From Plantago elongata (lineage: Eukaryota; Streptophyta; Magnoliopsida; Lamiales; Plantaginaceae): a stretch of 26,880 bases of DNA. Where the stretch lies: NCBI GenBank assembly GCA_036897095.1, contig JAYMSP010002019.1:1-26880 (forward strand), read 5' to 3'. Below are positions 10,501 to 23,000 of the stretch, piece by piece. The notes beneath the pieces are model-generated. The model was given only the letters and a program-made list of their open reading frames with translations. It did not search any database and had not been told where the DNA came from. Numbering within the stretch: the first letter of the stretch is position 1; every line of letters starts with the position of its first letter. Made by a program: the position numbers and the translations under genes.

Positions 10501-12664
10501 GCACGACGACAAAAGGCCTGTGGAAGTTCCCCCTGACCATAGATAGGGTATAACATGGCACCACTTGCATTGGGAAACCTGAAAAAGCTCAGCAGATAAA
10601 CTGTCTTGACATCTTATTTAGGCTCTGCCACTTTTAGCTATTCTGATTATACCTTTGACATTGTAAAATTTAAGTGATAATGTTTCTGTCATTTATTCCC
10701 ATGTACCGTTTATCTTTTTGTATATGTTTCCACACTATAAAATGCTAATAACTATCAAACTTTCAATCAGAATTCGAGGCTTTGAAACTAAAGGTCAGGA
10801 TATAAGAGCATACAATATCAAAATTCATAAAAATTAATCAGATAAAGGTATTTATAGTAAACAAAAGGCAAGATATGAATCAATGCAGGAAGCATTTGAA
10901 AAATCCTCAACCAACAGCACTAAAATTTCAAACATGTTCTGTACCAAAGAGACATTAAACGGTTGCAAAATGTGCAGCAGATGTCATTGAAAAACTCAGA
11001 AGAGGATCCGACAAAATGGAACTGAATATTTTGGTGTAAACTCTCTGTCAACTACGAGATACATGTATCAGTGTGAGCAGTAATGGGCCTAATGGCAATT
11101 TTTGGAAGCTCCTACAATTGTAAGTTACTGAGACTACATCGTGGATTTCACATCATTTGGTGAATGGTGTTCCTAAAAATATAAAAATCTTGTTTAACCA
11201 ACTTCATATTAGTAATGGCCTATCTTAATGGACAAACATTACAAACATCTTTGAAAAGAGATAATTAGGTTTAGGTAAGTATTTTCAAAGAAAATGCTTT
11301 GACTGACCTGCCAATGGATGAGTTGTAGAGTGCTAAATGACTTATCCCACTTTTAGTACTAATAACATATTTACAGATTTCCACGTTCTCCTGATCATAA
11401 TCCGCCAGCACTATAGCATGCAAAATAATCCTGGAGGCAAGCAAAATAATGCAGATTAGATTTAAACACCTACAGAACAGGCATTGAGCTAGCAGGCATG
11501 CATCTGAAGAATAGAGGATCATAATGTTTATTGGTGCAGCTCTTTGTATAATCTAATTCATAAAATCAAATGAGTCATTCTCCAAGGATGATTCGACTAG
11601 GAATGATCCAAACAAGATTCTCATGAGGTCTATACTGCATCCTATTAAGATAGCCTGAGTAGCTGAAACTAACAAACGAGAATCTCAAATTATGATTACT
11701 TAACCAGTCCAAGCAGTGTAATATAACAGCCAATTCAAATATGAGTGATGTCAATAATGATCCTTCTTCTCTAACAGCCTGAAGATAATTTCAACAAAGC
11801 AAAATGCACGAAAACTACTAGAAACCAACAGTCTAATAACATCCAGTTCAAATATGAGTGGAATCAGCTAATGATCCTTCTCTAACAGCCTAAAGAGTAA
11901 TTCAACAAAGCAAAATGCACAAAAACTACTAGAAACCAACTGAATAGACTTAGATACTAACAGATAAAACCAAAGTGATAGGGAAAAGGCGGCGATCTGT
12001 ACGATTTTAGCTTCGGCGACAAGCCACATTTGTTCAAAAACTCCACAAACGGACTCTCCAAATCCTCCTCCGAAATTCGATCATCCTCACCACTCCCCTC
12101 CGCCGCAAAATGCCCCTGCACACGCTTGAAAACCTTCATCAACTGATTCTTCTCCACAAAGCTCAAACTCCGATCACTAAATATCGCCTTCCTAGAATCT
12201 GGCACACTCCTAAACCTCCCCTCAGCATCCGAAACGAAACTCGCTTCCACACTCTTAAACTCCATGTACTGATTAATCCCCGTCCTGAGGATCAAATCGA
12301 TCATCGAATCGGAGCAGAATAACACTGTTGGACCTGATACATCGACATTGAACTTCCTGGAGTTTTCGATCGGTTCGGATGAGTAGGAGGTGATTTCGAG
12401 GTCGGAGTAGATAGGACGAGTGCAGAGGAAGGTGGAAGAGTCGTCAATTTGAGGTGTGGACTGAGATTGGAGGAAGGAGATGAAGTCTGAGAGAGGGAGG
12501 GAAGTGTGGCAGTTGCCGTAGAAGGGGTTAGGGTCGAGGTTTAGGACGGATTTTCCGGCCAAGGAGGCGGCGGCGGAAATTATGGATTCCGGTAGGCCGG
12601 TGCCGATCACGATGAGGTCGAAGTTTGATGGCTCGATCGGTGGGTATGAGGTTGGTTCGTCCAT
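7536..12664 (-). CDS. REP: Rab escort protein (GDI/REP family)
   Basis: Encodes a predicted 536-aa Rab escort protein, the cytosolic carrier that binds newly made Rab GTPases and presents them to Rab geranylgeranyltransferase. Coding exons on the minus strand: 12664-12003, 11430-11308, 10578-10479, 9988-9950, 9732-9495, 9416-9341, 8684-8492, 7881-7795 and 7628-7536. All splice sites are GT-AG, and the exons sum to 1611 nt in one frame. Visible GDI/REP regions are the N-terminal nucleotide-fold segment FDLIVIGTGLPESIISAAAS (residues about 14-33) followed by FYGNCHTSL, the segment GPTVLFCSDSMIDLILRTG, and the signature YPIYGQGELPQAFCRRAAVKGCTHVLRMPI (residues about 272-301). PPRSLYPEQITAIRVLQL is typical of plant REP rather than GDI. 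Length is close to the plant family. The start is the first Met of the conserved domain, but the frame is open 52 codons further upstream. The frame ends in ASADENPDDASHEHE-like acidic sequence. Confidence 0.93.
11723..11941. repeat. 113-bp tandem duplication in REP intron 1
   Basis: Two adjacent copies start at 11723 and 11836 and run to about 11940. Shared blocks include ttcaaatatgagtg, taatgatccttct, ctctaacagcct, ttcaacaaagcaaaatgcac and aaaactactagaaaccaac. The copies differ by a few substitutions and 1-4 base indels. They lie wholly inside intron 1 (11431-12002) of the Rab escort protein gene. Confidence 0.85.
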
Positions 12665-13596
12665 GGCTCTACAGATGCAGGTCCTTTTTTTCTCTTTGTC
12701 TAGCTCATGGAGCACTCTAGTCTTAACTGTCAACGTCAAGACTCGAGAGGAGTACATGCTTCGATTAACATTTCCAAAGTTTTTCACCCCCAGAGTCCAA
12801 GCTTGAATAAGTGAACTCAAGTAACATTAACAAATATTTCATAGTTGAATTGTCGAAATAGATCGTACTCAAAGGATTACATACTTAATACTCACATGTT
12901 CAATTCTTTAAAATAAAAATTTATTATATCTTAAAATAAAAATAGAAAATTAAATAGAATCAATAATCGTAAGTGGATACAATGCCTTAACTTTTTAGTA
13001 ATTCTTAAAGTTATAACTATTGATACAAATGTTTTTAAAAATATTAATAATAGTTATAAATATCCATTTTATATCATATGATGCATAAAAAAAAAAAAGT
13101 TCAATATCTGTAACTATACATTTATTAATTAATTTTAGTAATTATCTAAATAAGATAGTTGAGGTACAGACTTATGCTCTCTCCTTGCAGAAGAGTATGT
13201 TTTACAAATAATGTGTCTGAGAGGATTGTGAATAGGGGAACACTAGAAAATTTGTTCATGCAAATAATGTGTCAACCACAAAATAATCAGAATGGAAGTT
13301 GAAGGAAAGTACGAACATTACGGAGACTACGAATTTCATGATCTACTTCCTATATACGCTGCATTAAGAAAAGGAGCAGACTGAAGCTTCAATGCTATAA
13401 AGGGATTTCAAAAGGCACAGCGCAATAAACCCATTCATCATTCAAACATTCAATGCCCCTTCAACGGGGAGGAAAACCAGATTCAGATTCAAACGTAACA
13501 GAATAGGATAACGACACCAGAGTAATAGTTCAGATAAACAAAGATTAACAAGCTGGTTACAGTTACAGTTCCCTTAAATGGTACAGATGAATCCTA
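12665..13596. other. Intergenic: REP 5' region and hnRNP 3' flank
   Basis: The first 150 bp upstream of the REP start codon remain open in the REP frame and are probably 5' UTR. About 12840-13150 is very AT-rich, with an A-run at about 13088. The part nearest 13596 is likely the 3' UTR of the hnRNP gene. No RNA gene or transposon was recognised. Confidence 0.45.
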
Positions 13597-15944
13597 CTAC
13601 CGAGATTTTGATGCAGCTCGTCTGGCTTCGTCTTGTGTTGAAGGAAAGAGTTCCACATAACGGGAACCAATCAACATCTTGTCCTTGCACATGGCCTTTT
13701 TAGCCTCTTCAGCTGAAGCAAACTCTACATAAGCCTCTCCAGTTGGCTTCCCATCAGAACGGGAAGCAATGCTGATCTTGTCTTCAGGAACATTATAGTC
13801 TTTGAAAAACTTCATAATATCTGATTTTTTTACGGAATAAGGGAGACCACGCATCTTCAAGGTATCTGTGTACTCCATGTTCTCTTTATCTGGAGATGAT
13901 CTCTTACGTCGACCTGGAGGTGAGGCCCCATGATGTTCAACAGACCCATAAGCTCCTTCACTCACCTCAGCAGCTATGGCATTGTAATACTCCTGCTTCT
14001 TACACCTAAATACTTCCACATATCTTCTACCCATCATTTGCCTGTGGTAACAAGGAATGGAAGCTAAGTAATGGCATAAAGCAAAGAATTTAGATAGATG
14101 TTAACAAATAGGGGAACTAGGTAACTGGCTGATGAATTTTATACTAGGGGTGATACCTGTCTCTCTCAAGAGCAAGTTCAGATTGCATATGCCCAGCAAA
14201 AACAACAAATGCTTCTCCAGAGAACCTGCCATCTTTGTTCACCAAAAAGACGTCCACAATGTCTAGTCCGGCAAAGAACTTGAAGATGTCAACATCCGCA
14301 CAGTTGAAGGGAAGACCCCTTAAGCGCACCACAGGGAAGGCAGAAGGCTGATATCTGCCGCTGTAGCCGAGATGACTGCTTGAACTGCTGCTCACTGCGA
14401 AGTAGGGATTGGATTCCATCATTCTTGGTCTCTTTGAGCCGATCTCGTACCCGTTCGAAACCCCCCCGCTCCCATACATTGCCCTTCAATTATTCATACC
14501 CAAGGAAGGAAAGAATCCCCACTCAACCTCGTTAATAAAGCCAATCCCAACCCATTTCATCTAGTAATTTAGTTTTTTCTAATTGCATCTCAATAACTTT
14601 AATCATATTTACCCAATTGCACACAGATGTACACATACAATGTCAAGTATACAGGGCAACATGGACAAACAAGCATATTTGAACTGCATAAAAAATTCTA
14701 AACTTGGTTGGTTATTTTCATATATGAAAAAGCAGATTTATTAAGATGATAAGAAAAGGACAGAAAACCACACAATTTGTTTTAAGTTTCGCATAGATGC
14801 TCAAAAACCTAACATATGCACCTAATCAATTTTGTAACCACGAACTGGAAGTACGCGCTTCAAATGCACTGAAAAAACTGAACACTAGGTGCACAGAATA
14901 TACACAATTCTTTACAAATAAATAATGTTCGGATGTAAAAAGAAAAATCATCTGGTCAATATATAAGATTTCTTTTTTCATCGGCTATATATTCATTACA
15001 GATTCAATCACCACAATCACACAGGAGTAAACCAACTTTAGAATGAGCACAAGCCTGAGAGAATATCTTCGTTGTAGTACTCCGAAAGCACCTCCAAACA
15101 GAATACTAGTCTACTCTATATCGTATACTTAACTTAATACCACAATCTAGTAATCTAGTCCTGCCAAAAACCCGATAAGATTCTATTCTCCAAACAATTA
15201 AAACCTACTCTAGTTAAATGAAATAAAATTTCAAAACAGAGAAGACACGCATAATAAAGAGACTTGGATACCCTTTTTGTACAACTTTTCACACCAAGCG
15301 CATCTTATACACTAGAATACAGCCAAAACAAAGTCGAAGAACCTAATGCACCCAACACAATCAATTGAGTCACGACAACAATCTGAAACGACTTCTGCGA
15401 ATAAACTAGGACCAGAAACTAGTTACTATCAAGTTCGGCAAAGAGGTCAACCTAGCTTTGGCAAATAAATGCTCAAACCCAATGGCAACTACTCCTAATT
15501 TCAAATTTCAATACCTATTGGCCAATCAAAAGAGCTGCAAGCTACATAAGTAAACAAGTGAATGTGACCTCCTAAACTCTCACCTAGTAATCCAAAAAAA
15601 TGATATTTTTACCGAAATATCTCGAATATAACGTAACCGGATCCTAAACTTACTCATGTTCCAATACAGAATCACATCGCCCAACATGAATCGAAATAAA
15701 ATTTAATTACATGTATGAAATTCTCTATACGGTAAATATGCGTATAGAGAAAACATCAACAAAACATGTTTATTATTCATCGATAACATGTTTATTATTC
15801 ATCGATAATCAGAAAACATCAACAAAAAGCTCAAAACGAACATAAATACTATATCAAAAGCAATCATAACGCGAATTGACCGCAAATTAATTGCTAAAAA
15901 CTGGAAGAATAGGTCCGTTCGGCTTACCCTCTGTGACCGTACAT
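13597..15944 (-). CDS. hnRNP H/F-type RNA-binding protein, two quasi-RRMs
   Basis: Encodes a predicted 262-aa nuclear RNA-binding protein of the plant hnRNP H/F (GRSF1-like) family, expected to bind G-rich RNA and act in splicing. Coding exons: 15944-15928 (17 nt), 14483-14157 and 14041-13597; all introns are GT-AG and the total is 789 nt in frame. The first exon gives MYGHRG and joins to AMYGSGGVSNGYEIGSKRPR, the pattern of plant homologues. RRM1 covers residues about 55-130, with RNP2-like VRLRGLPF and RNP1-like GEAFVVFA. RRM2 covers about 175-250, with LKMRGLPY and GEAYVEFA. Conserved aromatic positions of canonical RNP1 are absent, as expected for quasi-RRMs. A basic PPGRRKRSSPDKE linker may be a nuclear localisation signal. 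The glycine/tyrosine-rich tail of longer family members is missing. Intron 1 is 1444 bp and separates the tiny start exon from the rest. Confidence 0.92.
15723..15827. repeat. Hairpin and perfect 22-bp tandem repeat in hnRNP intron 1
   Basis: A stem of ctctatac and gtatagag (15723-15749) encloses an 11-base loop. Next comes a perfect two-copy tandem repeat of a 22-bp unit (15763-15784 and 15785-15806) that contains catgtttattattcatcg. The direct repeat agaaaacatcaacaaaa flanks the pair on both sides (about 15748 and 15811). All lie near the 5' splice end of the first intron. Confidence 0.85.
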
Positions 15945-16024
15945 GGCTGTCGATTGGAGCTTCTCAGCTCAGACCACCTGCGACAAGAAATCCTCTGTCG
16001 GAAATCGAGAGGTAGGAGAAAATG

Positions 16025-16033
16025 AAACCCTAA
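16025..16033. promoter_or_regulatory. telo-box AAACCCTAA
   Basis: An exact AAACCCTAA lies about 80 bp upstream of the hnRNP start codon, in the likely promoter or 5' UTR. Telo-boxes are known in promoters of plant genes for translation and RNA processing, often near the transcription start. A chance match is possible. Confidence 0.45.
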
Positions 16034-16059
16034 CCCAAAATCCAAATACTGTATTGAAT

Positions 16060-17076
16060 TGAATTATATTAACATTGGGATTCCTATTAACATTTCAATT
16101 ATCAGCATGTCTAGTCGTATTACGTAATTACCCCTGCATTTGCACAAAACGATGTCGTTAGTGTAGTTGTTATTAACCACAATATATACATTTATTCACT
16201 AAAAAATCCACAATATCTATACAGTATTCAAGTAACCAATCAATCAAAAATATTACTTAAATTGTTTGACATACCATGTAAACTACGTTGAATTGAGTCG
16301 TATGACAAATATTTCTATTAAATTAATATTTCACTCGTATATAATTGAAGTACTATTCATTTATTAAAACTATACGTCATAATTTATATATTAAAATTGT
16401 ATGTTAAACCGTCTATATAATTTTACTACAACATTGTAAGAATCTTGAAAATTCATGTTTGTGGTAATGAATGTGAGGAAATATGACTATCTCTTCCACT
16501 TAAGGTATTAGGTACAATCACATACATATGTGGTGTTTAAGCAGGGGATGAAATGGAAAACCAAATTTTGTAAACCTGGAGATGTAAATGTTATTTTGGT
16601 TAAACACATTAGACAGGATTTTATAGATAATCATCAAATACTGTGTCCATGTCTGTTGCCAATTGATCCTCCATTTTTTATTGTCATAGTAATTTATGAT
16701 TATTTGTCTGGGTAGGGTAACTCGTTTTTCTTGTGTATGAATTATTTGGCAGCATTAATAATAAATAAATTAATGGTAAATGTATGAAGACTTCATGACT
16801 ATGACTAACGTCGTTTACTTACGCTCATACAAAACTGAAATTCACCGTTGGTGATAGTAACTGAAAGGGCATGCAGATCATATAGGCAAAGAATGTCATT
16901 CCAGTATGTTGTATACATTGATATACACTCATTTACATCAGAAACCAATAAGAAAACCAGTGTTTTGTAAGTACAGTACACAACAAAACGATGCGCGGGA
17001 GCTATGTAGATCACCAGACGCAGAAGAACTTAAAAACAGCAAATATTCAATGTAAGCATATCAAGCCATATTCATG
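16060..17076. other. Intergenic: hnRNP promoter side and tomosyn-like 3' flank
   Basis: This is AT-rich sequence between two minus-strand genes. The part just below 17077 is probably the 3' UTR of the tomosyn-like gene. Small open frames at 16530-16715 and 16805-17014 show no family features. No transposon ends or RNA genes were seen. Confidence 0.45.
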
Positions 17077-20000
17077 TCAGGCGCCCCGTTTTTCATTCTC
17101 AGTGTATTTTAACACCTCTTTGGCCATTGACGAAAATGATTGGGCCGTATTTTGCATCTCGTTGGTTCTCACACTGATTCCCTGCATAACATGAAAGAAA
17201 TTTGTAAGAACAGTTTAGGGATTTCATAATAAATCTGTCAACCATCAATAGGTTTCAACATTTCATCAACATATGTGGTCTGTAGGTGAACAAGAGAGAA
17301 AATTGCAGTGAGAGGTAGGTTATTATACCTGCAATTTCTTCAAATTTTCACTCAGCTTAGTTCTTGCAATGTCTGCAGCTCCTGAGTCCTGCTATAGTAT
17401 TCGACACTTACTCAAGATTTCCTATGATCCTTTGTTCTAATAACTGTTTTCCAGTGAAATTGCTGGTTTCCAATACATAAAAAAAAACACACAATCCGTG
17501 CATGGAGGCAAAGTACTTACACCAGCAGAGGAATATCCATATTTCTTCTTTATTTGATCAACAGAAGCACCATTCTTTTCCTCCTGTGATTCAACATGTA
17601 CTGGCACTTTATCATTCTTTACCTTTGACTGCTTTAGTTTACCTGCAATGCAAGAAATAATCGAGAAATGAGAAAAGGGTCTGATGCATGACTGGTTATT
17701 TATGAACAGTGTCCTCTACCCCATCTGTGTTGATATCATATCATTAGAGATCGACGCGATCTGTTGCATAACCACCAAAGATGAAAAACAAGAAGACAGA
17801 CACGGTGACACAATTTACAGCTACAAGTATCATTCGAACATTCACCTTTGAGTGCTTGAAATGTGCTTGTAATGTTCTGTTTTTTGAATCCTGCTATCAC
17901 TGGAAATCCTTTTGATTTCTCCTTTGGATCATCAATGTCAATATCATCTTCACATCATAAGCAACACCAAAAAGTAATGGTTAACAAAAAAAATATCTGA
18001 ACAAAGTGTAGAATAAAATAACAGAAACAAATACCTATATCTATGTCCTCATCATCCTCATTGGAATCCATTTTTGTCTCAATTTCAGTATCAGCTGGAA
18101 AATTGGCAACTGCGAATATCGTAGATAATTCTTCAATACTTCGTCTTGCAGTCTCAGTGTCCACTTCAACAGCATTCTTCGATTTTATGGCCTTATCATC
18201 TTTTGTTACAGAGCCAAAAAAACCCTGTATGCTCAATATCAGACACAAGAGTCAAAAGACAATCCACATTTTCAAATATATTTCTTAACAACATTGTAGT
18301 ACCTTTTTCTTTTCTTTGGCTAAAGGCGACGATACCCCTTGAGCAACGCGCAAATCTTTGATAAAGACTTGAGAAACAGAGTCCATAAATCTTGAACAAA
18401 AAACACAAGAAACAAGATTGATACTATTACCATGTATAACAAAATAATAAAAAATAAAATGTTAAGGACTGAATCTTTTTTATAGAACTCATTTTACCTG
18501 TAAGCCACGTTATGGATCAGAGTTGAAACAAAGAGCAACTCTTGATCTCCATTGACCTGATTAATAAGAACCAGCAAGTTTAAACTACCAACAGCAGTTG
18601 TGTATTATAACTGCCAGCACAAATGGACCAAAGAAATGACTTACGATAATAAGTTCACCGTCATGGGAAGATGAAACTTTGATGTCTGATGATGGTCTCG
18701 AAGATGAACATGTGAGTCCTCTTATTGACCATTCTCTTACAAGTGACAATTCTGGTAGGGACCTGAAATTTTAAACATAAGTCAATTAGCATAACTATGA
18801 TATTGATAAAGAGTAAATGAGAGAACCAATCAACACTTGAGAGTTTATTTACATTTTCATTTGTGCGAAATTCGGATGGACTTAAACCTGCGTTAAACAA
18901 ACTATTGCCACTATACTGGGGATGTGCGTAGAGAAAATAACCTTATTTCAATTTTTCCGGTGGAAAAGAGAAGTATAATTCCGATGGCTGGGGTTCCAAA
19001 AGTTGAGGCCCAGATACAAGACGAATGGAACTTTTTCTTGTACATAACTTTCTTCACACCCTGAATAAAAGAGATGTTACAAGATAAAGGGAACAAGTGA
19101 AATAAATACTTCTCTACATACATTGTCACTCATTTCATGTAGCAGTAGCAGTGTATTAGTACCTCAACTAAGTGTGTCAGCGAATACACATAAACAGCCT
19201 TCTCGGAAGACATCAATAGCAATGGCGTGCCCTGTCCATCTTCAGAAATATTTGCAGAAATGATCAAAAGTTGTTTTATTCTGTTTACTCTATTGAGGTT
19301 TTTTAATTTAGTATAGCACCAGTAATGATTATAGAAGGAAATGTTAAAACTTAAAAGTGATACTCACTCAAAACCTCCGAGAACAAAGCTTGGTAAGGCT
19401 TCTTTGGACGAATCATTTCAGAGCTTACTTTATTTCCAGTGTCCCTCTCAAGTGCTACAACCGAAGAATCTTTTGTTGCCACAAGCAGAACATTCTTTTC
19501 AAAGCTGTGAAAGCTACAAGTTTCAAAATGCACCGAAATGATTCCAGTGCAGAGTTCACTAGCAATGTGTGTCTGATACAAGATACTTGGGCCCTCCGGA
19601 TCAATTAATGTTACCTGTGGGGAACATATATAGTATGTGAAGCAGAGATTTGGGATGCCTAAATTTGGGGAGCGGAAGAGGAGAGGAAGCTTACATATCC
19701 TTGGTCAGACCCAACGGCTAGTTGTTTAAGATTTTCAGTTGTGTTAATAGATACTACAGCACCATTGACCTTCACAACTTTAACTTTTCGAATTAGGTTG
19801 CTTCCTTTCTTTGAATTTCCTGGGAACGAAAATGTTTTGAGAAAAGACGAACTTTTCAATAAAACCCTTGTCAAATTCATCCGATGTTCCAATATACATT
19901 CTTGGTACCTTGGTAGGACAGGAAAGGGGTCTGAGGTGCAAAGGCCTCAGATTTGAATGTGTACATACGAACCTGCATAAGACATTCCAATTTAAACCAA

Positions 20001-23000
20001 TGAACCATTACAACCTCATTTACGCGTAAAAGCAATTAGCTCCTCTGCAATTTCTTATCATAATGAAATGAAAAAATTAAGTTAATACCATCCCACTTTG
20101 ATCTCCAGAAACAAGAATGTGCTGCTCATAATTGAAATGCAGTGAGGTCAATGGTACGCCACTAACAGAAAAGTCATTATCACTCTGCAAAATATCAAAA
20201 CATGGTTTGATTTAGGTAATAAAAGGGAATCGTAAAATTCCACAGATGAATTTGAGGAAGCAGCTAGACTGGTTGAATAAACTTCTAACATTGAAATATG
20301 TGTTCAAAGTAAAATAGAGAAAATTTACAAATAACTATACCTGTTGAGTTATGGATGTTAGTGGAAGCAAAAGTGTGCACGATGCATCCCAGAAGTTAAT
20401 CGCTCCATTACTGTGACCGGTTATAAACAGGTTCTTACTCTTGGAAAATGAACTACAGAAGTTTGAAATTCCATCTTTTAGGCTTCTTTCAAATGGGAAA
20501 AGAGGCAAGCTATTCTTCACGAGATTGTTAAAGTCCTATACCACGAGTACAACAAAGCCTGATGTTAGTTGGATACTTTCTCATACATCAACACTGTTTT
20601 TCATGTGATGCACATACCTCATCCCCAGACCCCGCCATGCAAGGAATACCGGTTAAGAATTTGGTTACGGTTATGCTTGAATCACCATATGGCACCTTTA
20701 TCATCACATCCTTTGGAAGGGTAGAGGATGATTTGGTTTGGGACTGTACCAGGTACTTCTCAATTAATGAGTCATCATAGGCGTAAACATGACTTAACTT
20801 CCCGAGCAAAAGAACAGAGTCACGCCTATGCTTGGTTTGCTCAATGGAAATACTCGTGGTAATTTCAAAGTCGACAGACACCTCAGGTGGATTCAGCCCT
20901 ACTTTGATCATGCGAGTTTCAGTGTTTTCATTCAGTAAAACCACCTGAGAAATTACATCCGTTTCAGCAAATACAAGAGACATCTAACAAACTTATTATT
21001 TGTGTTAAACAAGCAACAAATGGAAAACAACAAGTACCTGCAACAAATTTGCAGGTTGGTAGTCAGAGGAACCTAAAACATAAAGCCGGCTCGATTTTCC
21101 GTCAGTGTTCACCCATTTCATCTTCGCTATTGGAATTTTATCTGTTTTATATCCGAGATTCAGCTTACAAATGGGATTATTTGTATTGCTGGAAATATCA
21201 ACTTGTGACAGATTTAATTCAGACGGGCGTGGAACACCCCAGAGAAGTATCTCTCCATTACTGTACCCAATAGCAACTTTAGTGCCATAAGAACAGGTCC
21301 AGCATGCTGCTGTTACTTTCTTTGTTTCTTGAATTACAGTTTGTAACGTTGTACCACTACCACTTCTATAGATGCTTCTGCTCTCATGGATTGACCACAA
21401 TGCAATGACACCATCACTAAAGATGATAAGAACCCTGCGGTGAACATAAACATACAAGTTATTATTTACCTTGGTTTCATTAGCATTTAATGTATAAAAG
21501 GTCATAGAAGGAGATATAACTTATATCTAAACAATACCTTTTACTTACGGCTGAAGGCTGAGGCAGTATGTGTTTTACAGCAACATCACTTCCAGCTTCA
21601 CTTGTTCCGCCTATAGGTTACAGAAGTAAAAGCTTAACATGCTTCGATAGCATCGTTTCACTTTGTAAATTTCCAATAACTTTTTAAACATAAATGAAAA
21701 TTTATAGTCAAACACTTAACAGGATGCAATCGTACCACGAGATGCTGAAGGAGGAATTCGGTATTTCATCTGTTCAATTTGACCACTGAATTTATCAAGC
21801 CTAAGGACAGAGACAGCCCCAGTCAAATCTCCAGCATAGCTGCCAAAACAATATGTGATATATATATTAAATTTAATGCTTAAGATATGTACAATATGAC
21901 TATTATACATGAAGATTGTCGACGGTACACGTAAGGTGCAGAATGCTGCATGGCCGCAAATGAGGTGATTTCCGTCTCAAAGCGATGTACGGAAGTCAAG
22001 CATTTCCTATCTATATCCCATACCTAACATGATTTACAATAACAAATTAGATACTCGAAATTCATGAGTTTAAAACTAATACAAAATGCTATACATGACT
22101 TGCCTCAATATGATTATTTGCATTTACATTGAGAAGAATGCCTTGGTTCTCTATAAACTGTCAACAAAAACTATCAGTCAGTGACTCAGTGTCAGATGTC
22201 ACTACAGTAAATAGGAGGGGCTATTTCATGAGTTCGTACCAGACTAGAACTATTTGATTTTGTAAGAAGCACATACAGCTCAAATGTAGAAAAGACAGTT
22301 GCAGGACGCTTACAAGTAAAAATTTGCTCTGAGATGTCTCTGGAGATTCTAACAGGACTTGTGCGCCATCTCTACCAAATAACTTTATCTGCCCGTCCCT
22401 AATGGAAAGCAGTAAATTAGATCTTCATAAAAAGATTCACACGAGGTGTCTGCTCAGAGTTCCATTCAGTCAAAATTTAGAAGCAGTATTGAAGAACTTA
22501 CGAAACTTCAGAATATTGATTAAAACTTACAAAGTTGAAATGGCAAGAATTTGTTGAATAGAGTCATACGCGATCAACACAGATCCTGACGGAATCCCAT
22601 AATGGAAAACCGGCCGAGGGTCTAAATCATCAGGTCTCAAACTATCAGAAAATCCTGCAGGCTGCCCAAAAAAAGAAAAAAAAGGCCTAGTTGAATTATT
22701 GACTCAATTTAGATTATCCGCAAGAAAATAATGCTTCATCCCATGTTTAGTTATCGTTGCAAGTTTATCGGGATTCATCAGTCAATTCACATTTATGCCC
22801 ATGGATGCAAGTTGTACTTTAAGGAAGAAATTTCACTAGCAATTAACATCCTGCTCATAAAACCATTAAAAACCATCTTTGACTTATGCAGAGACATCCT
22901 TTTAATCCATGTCTAAACGATCCGGTTACGGAACAAGCTAACAGTCATATGCCATATTAGACAACCAATACGAAAGTTTTACCAGCATCCGAAACTTTAA

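Noticed and set aside
12110..12806. Plus-strand ORFs opposite REP exon 1
   Set aside because: Antisense shadows of the conserved REP N-terminal coding exon.
16530..17014. Small ORFs on both strands in the intergenic region
   Set aside because: No domain, AT-rich composition and no splice-linked exons.
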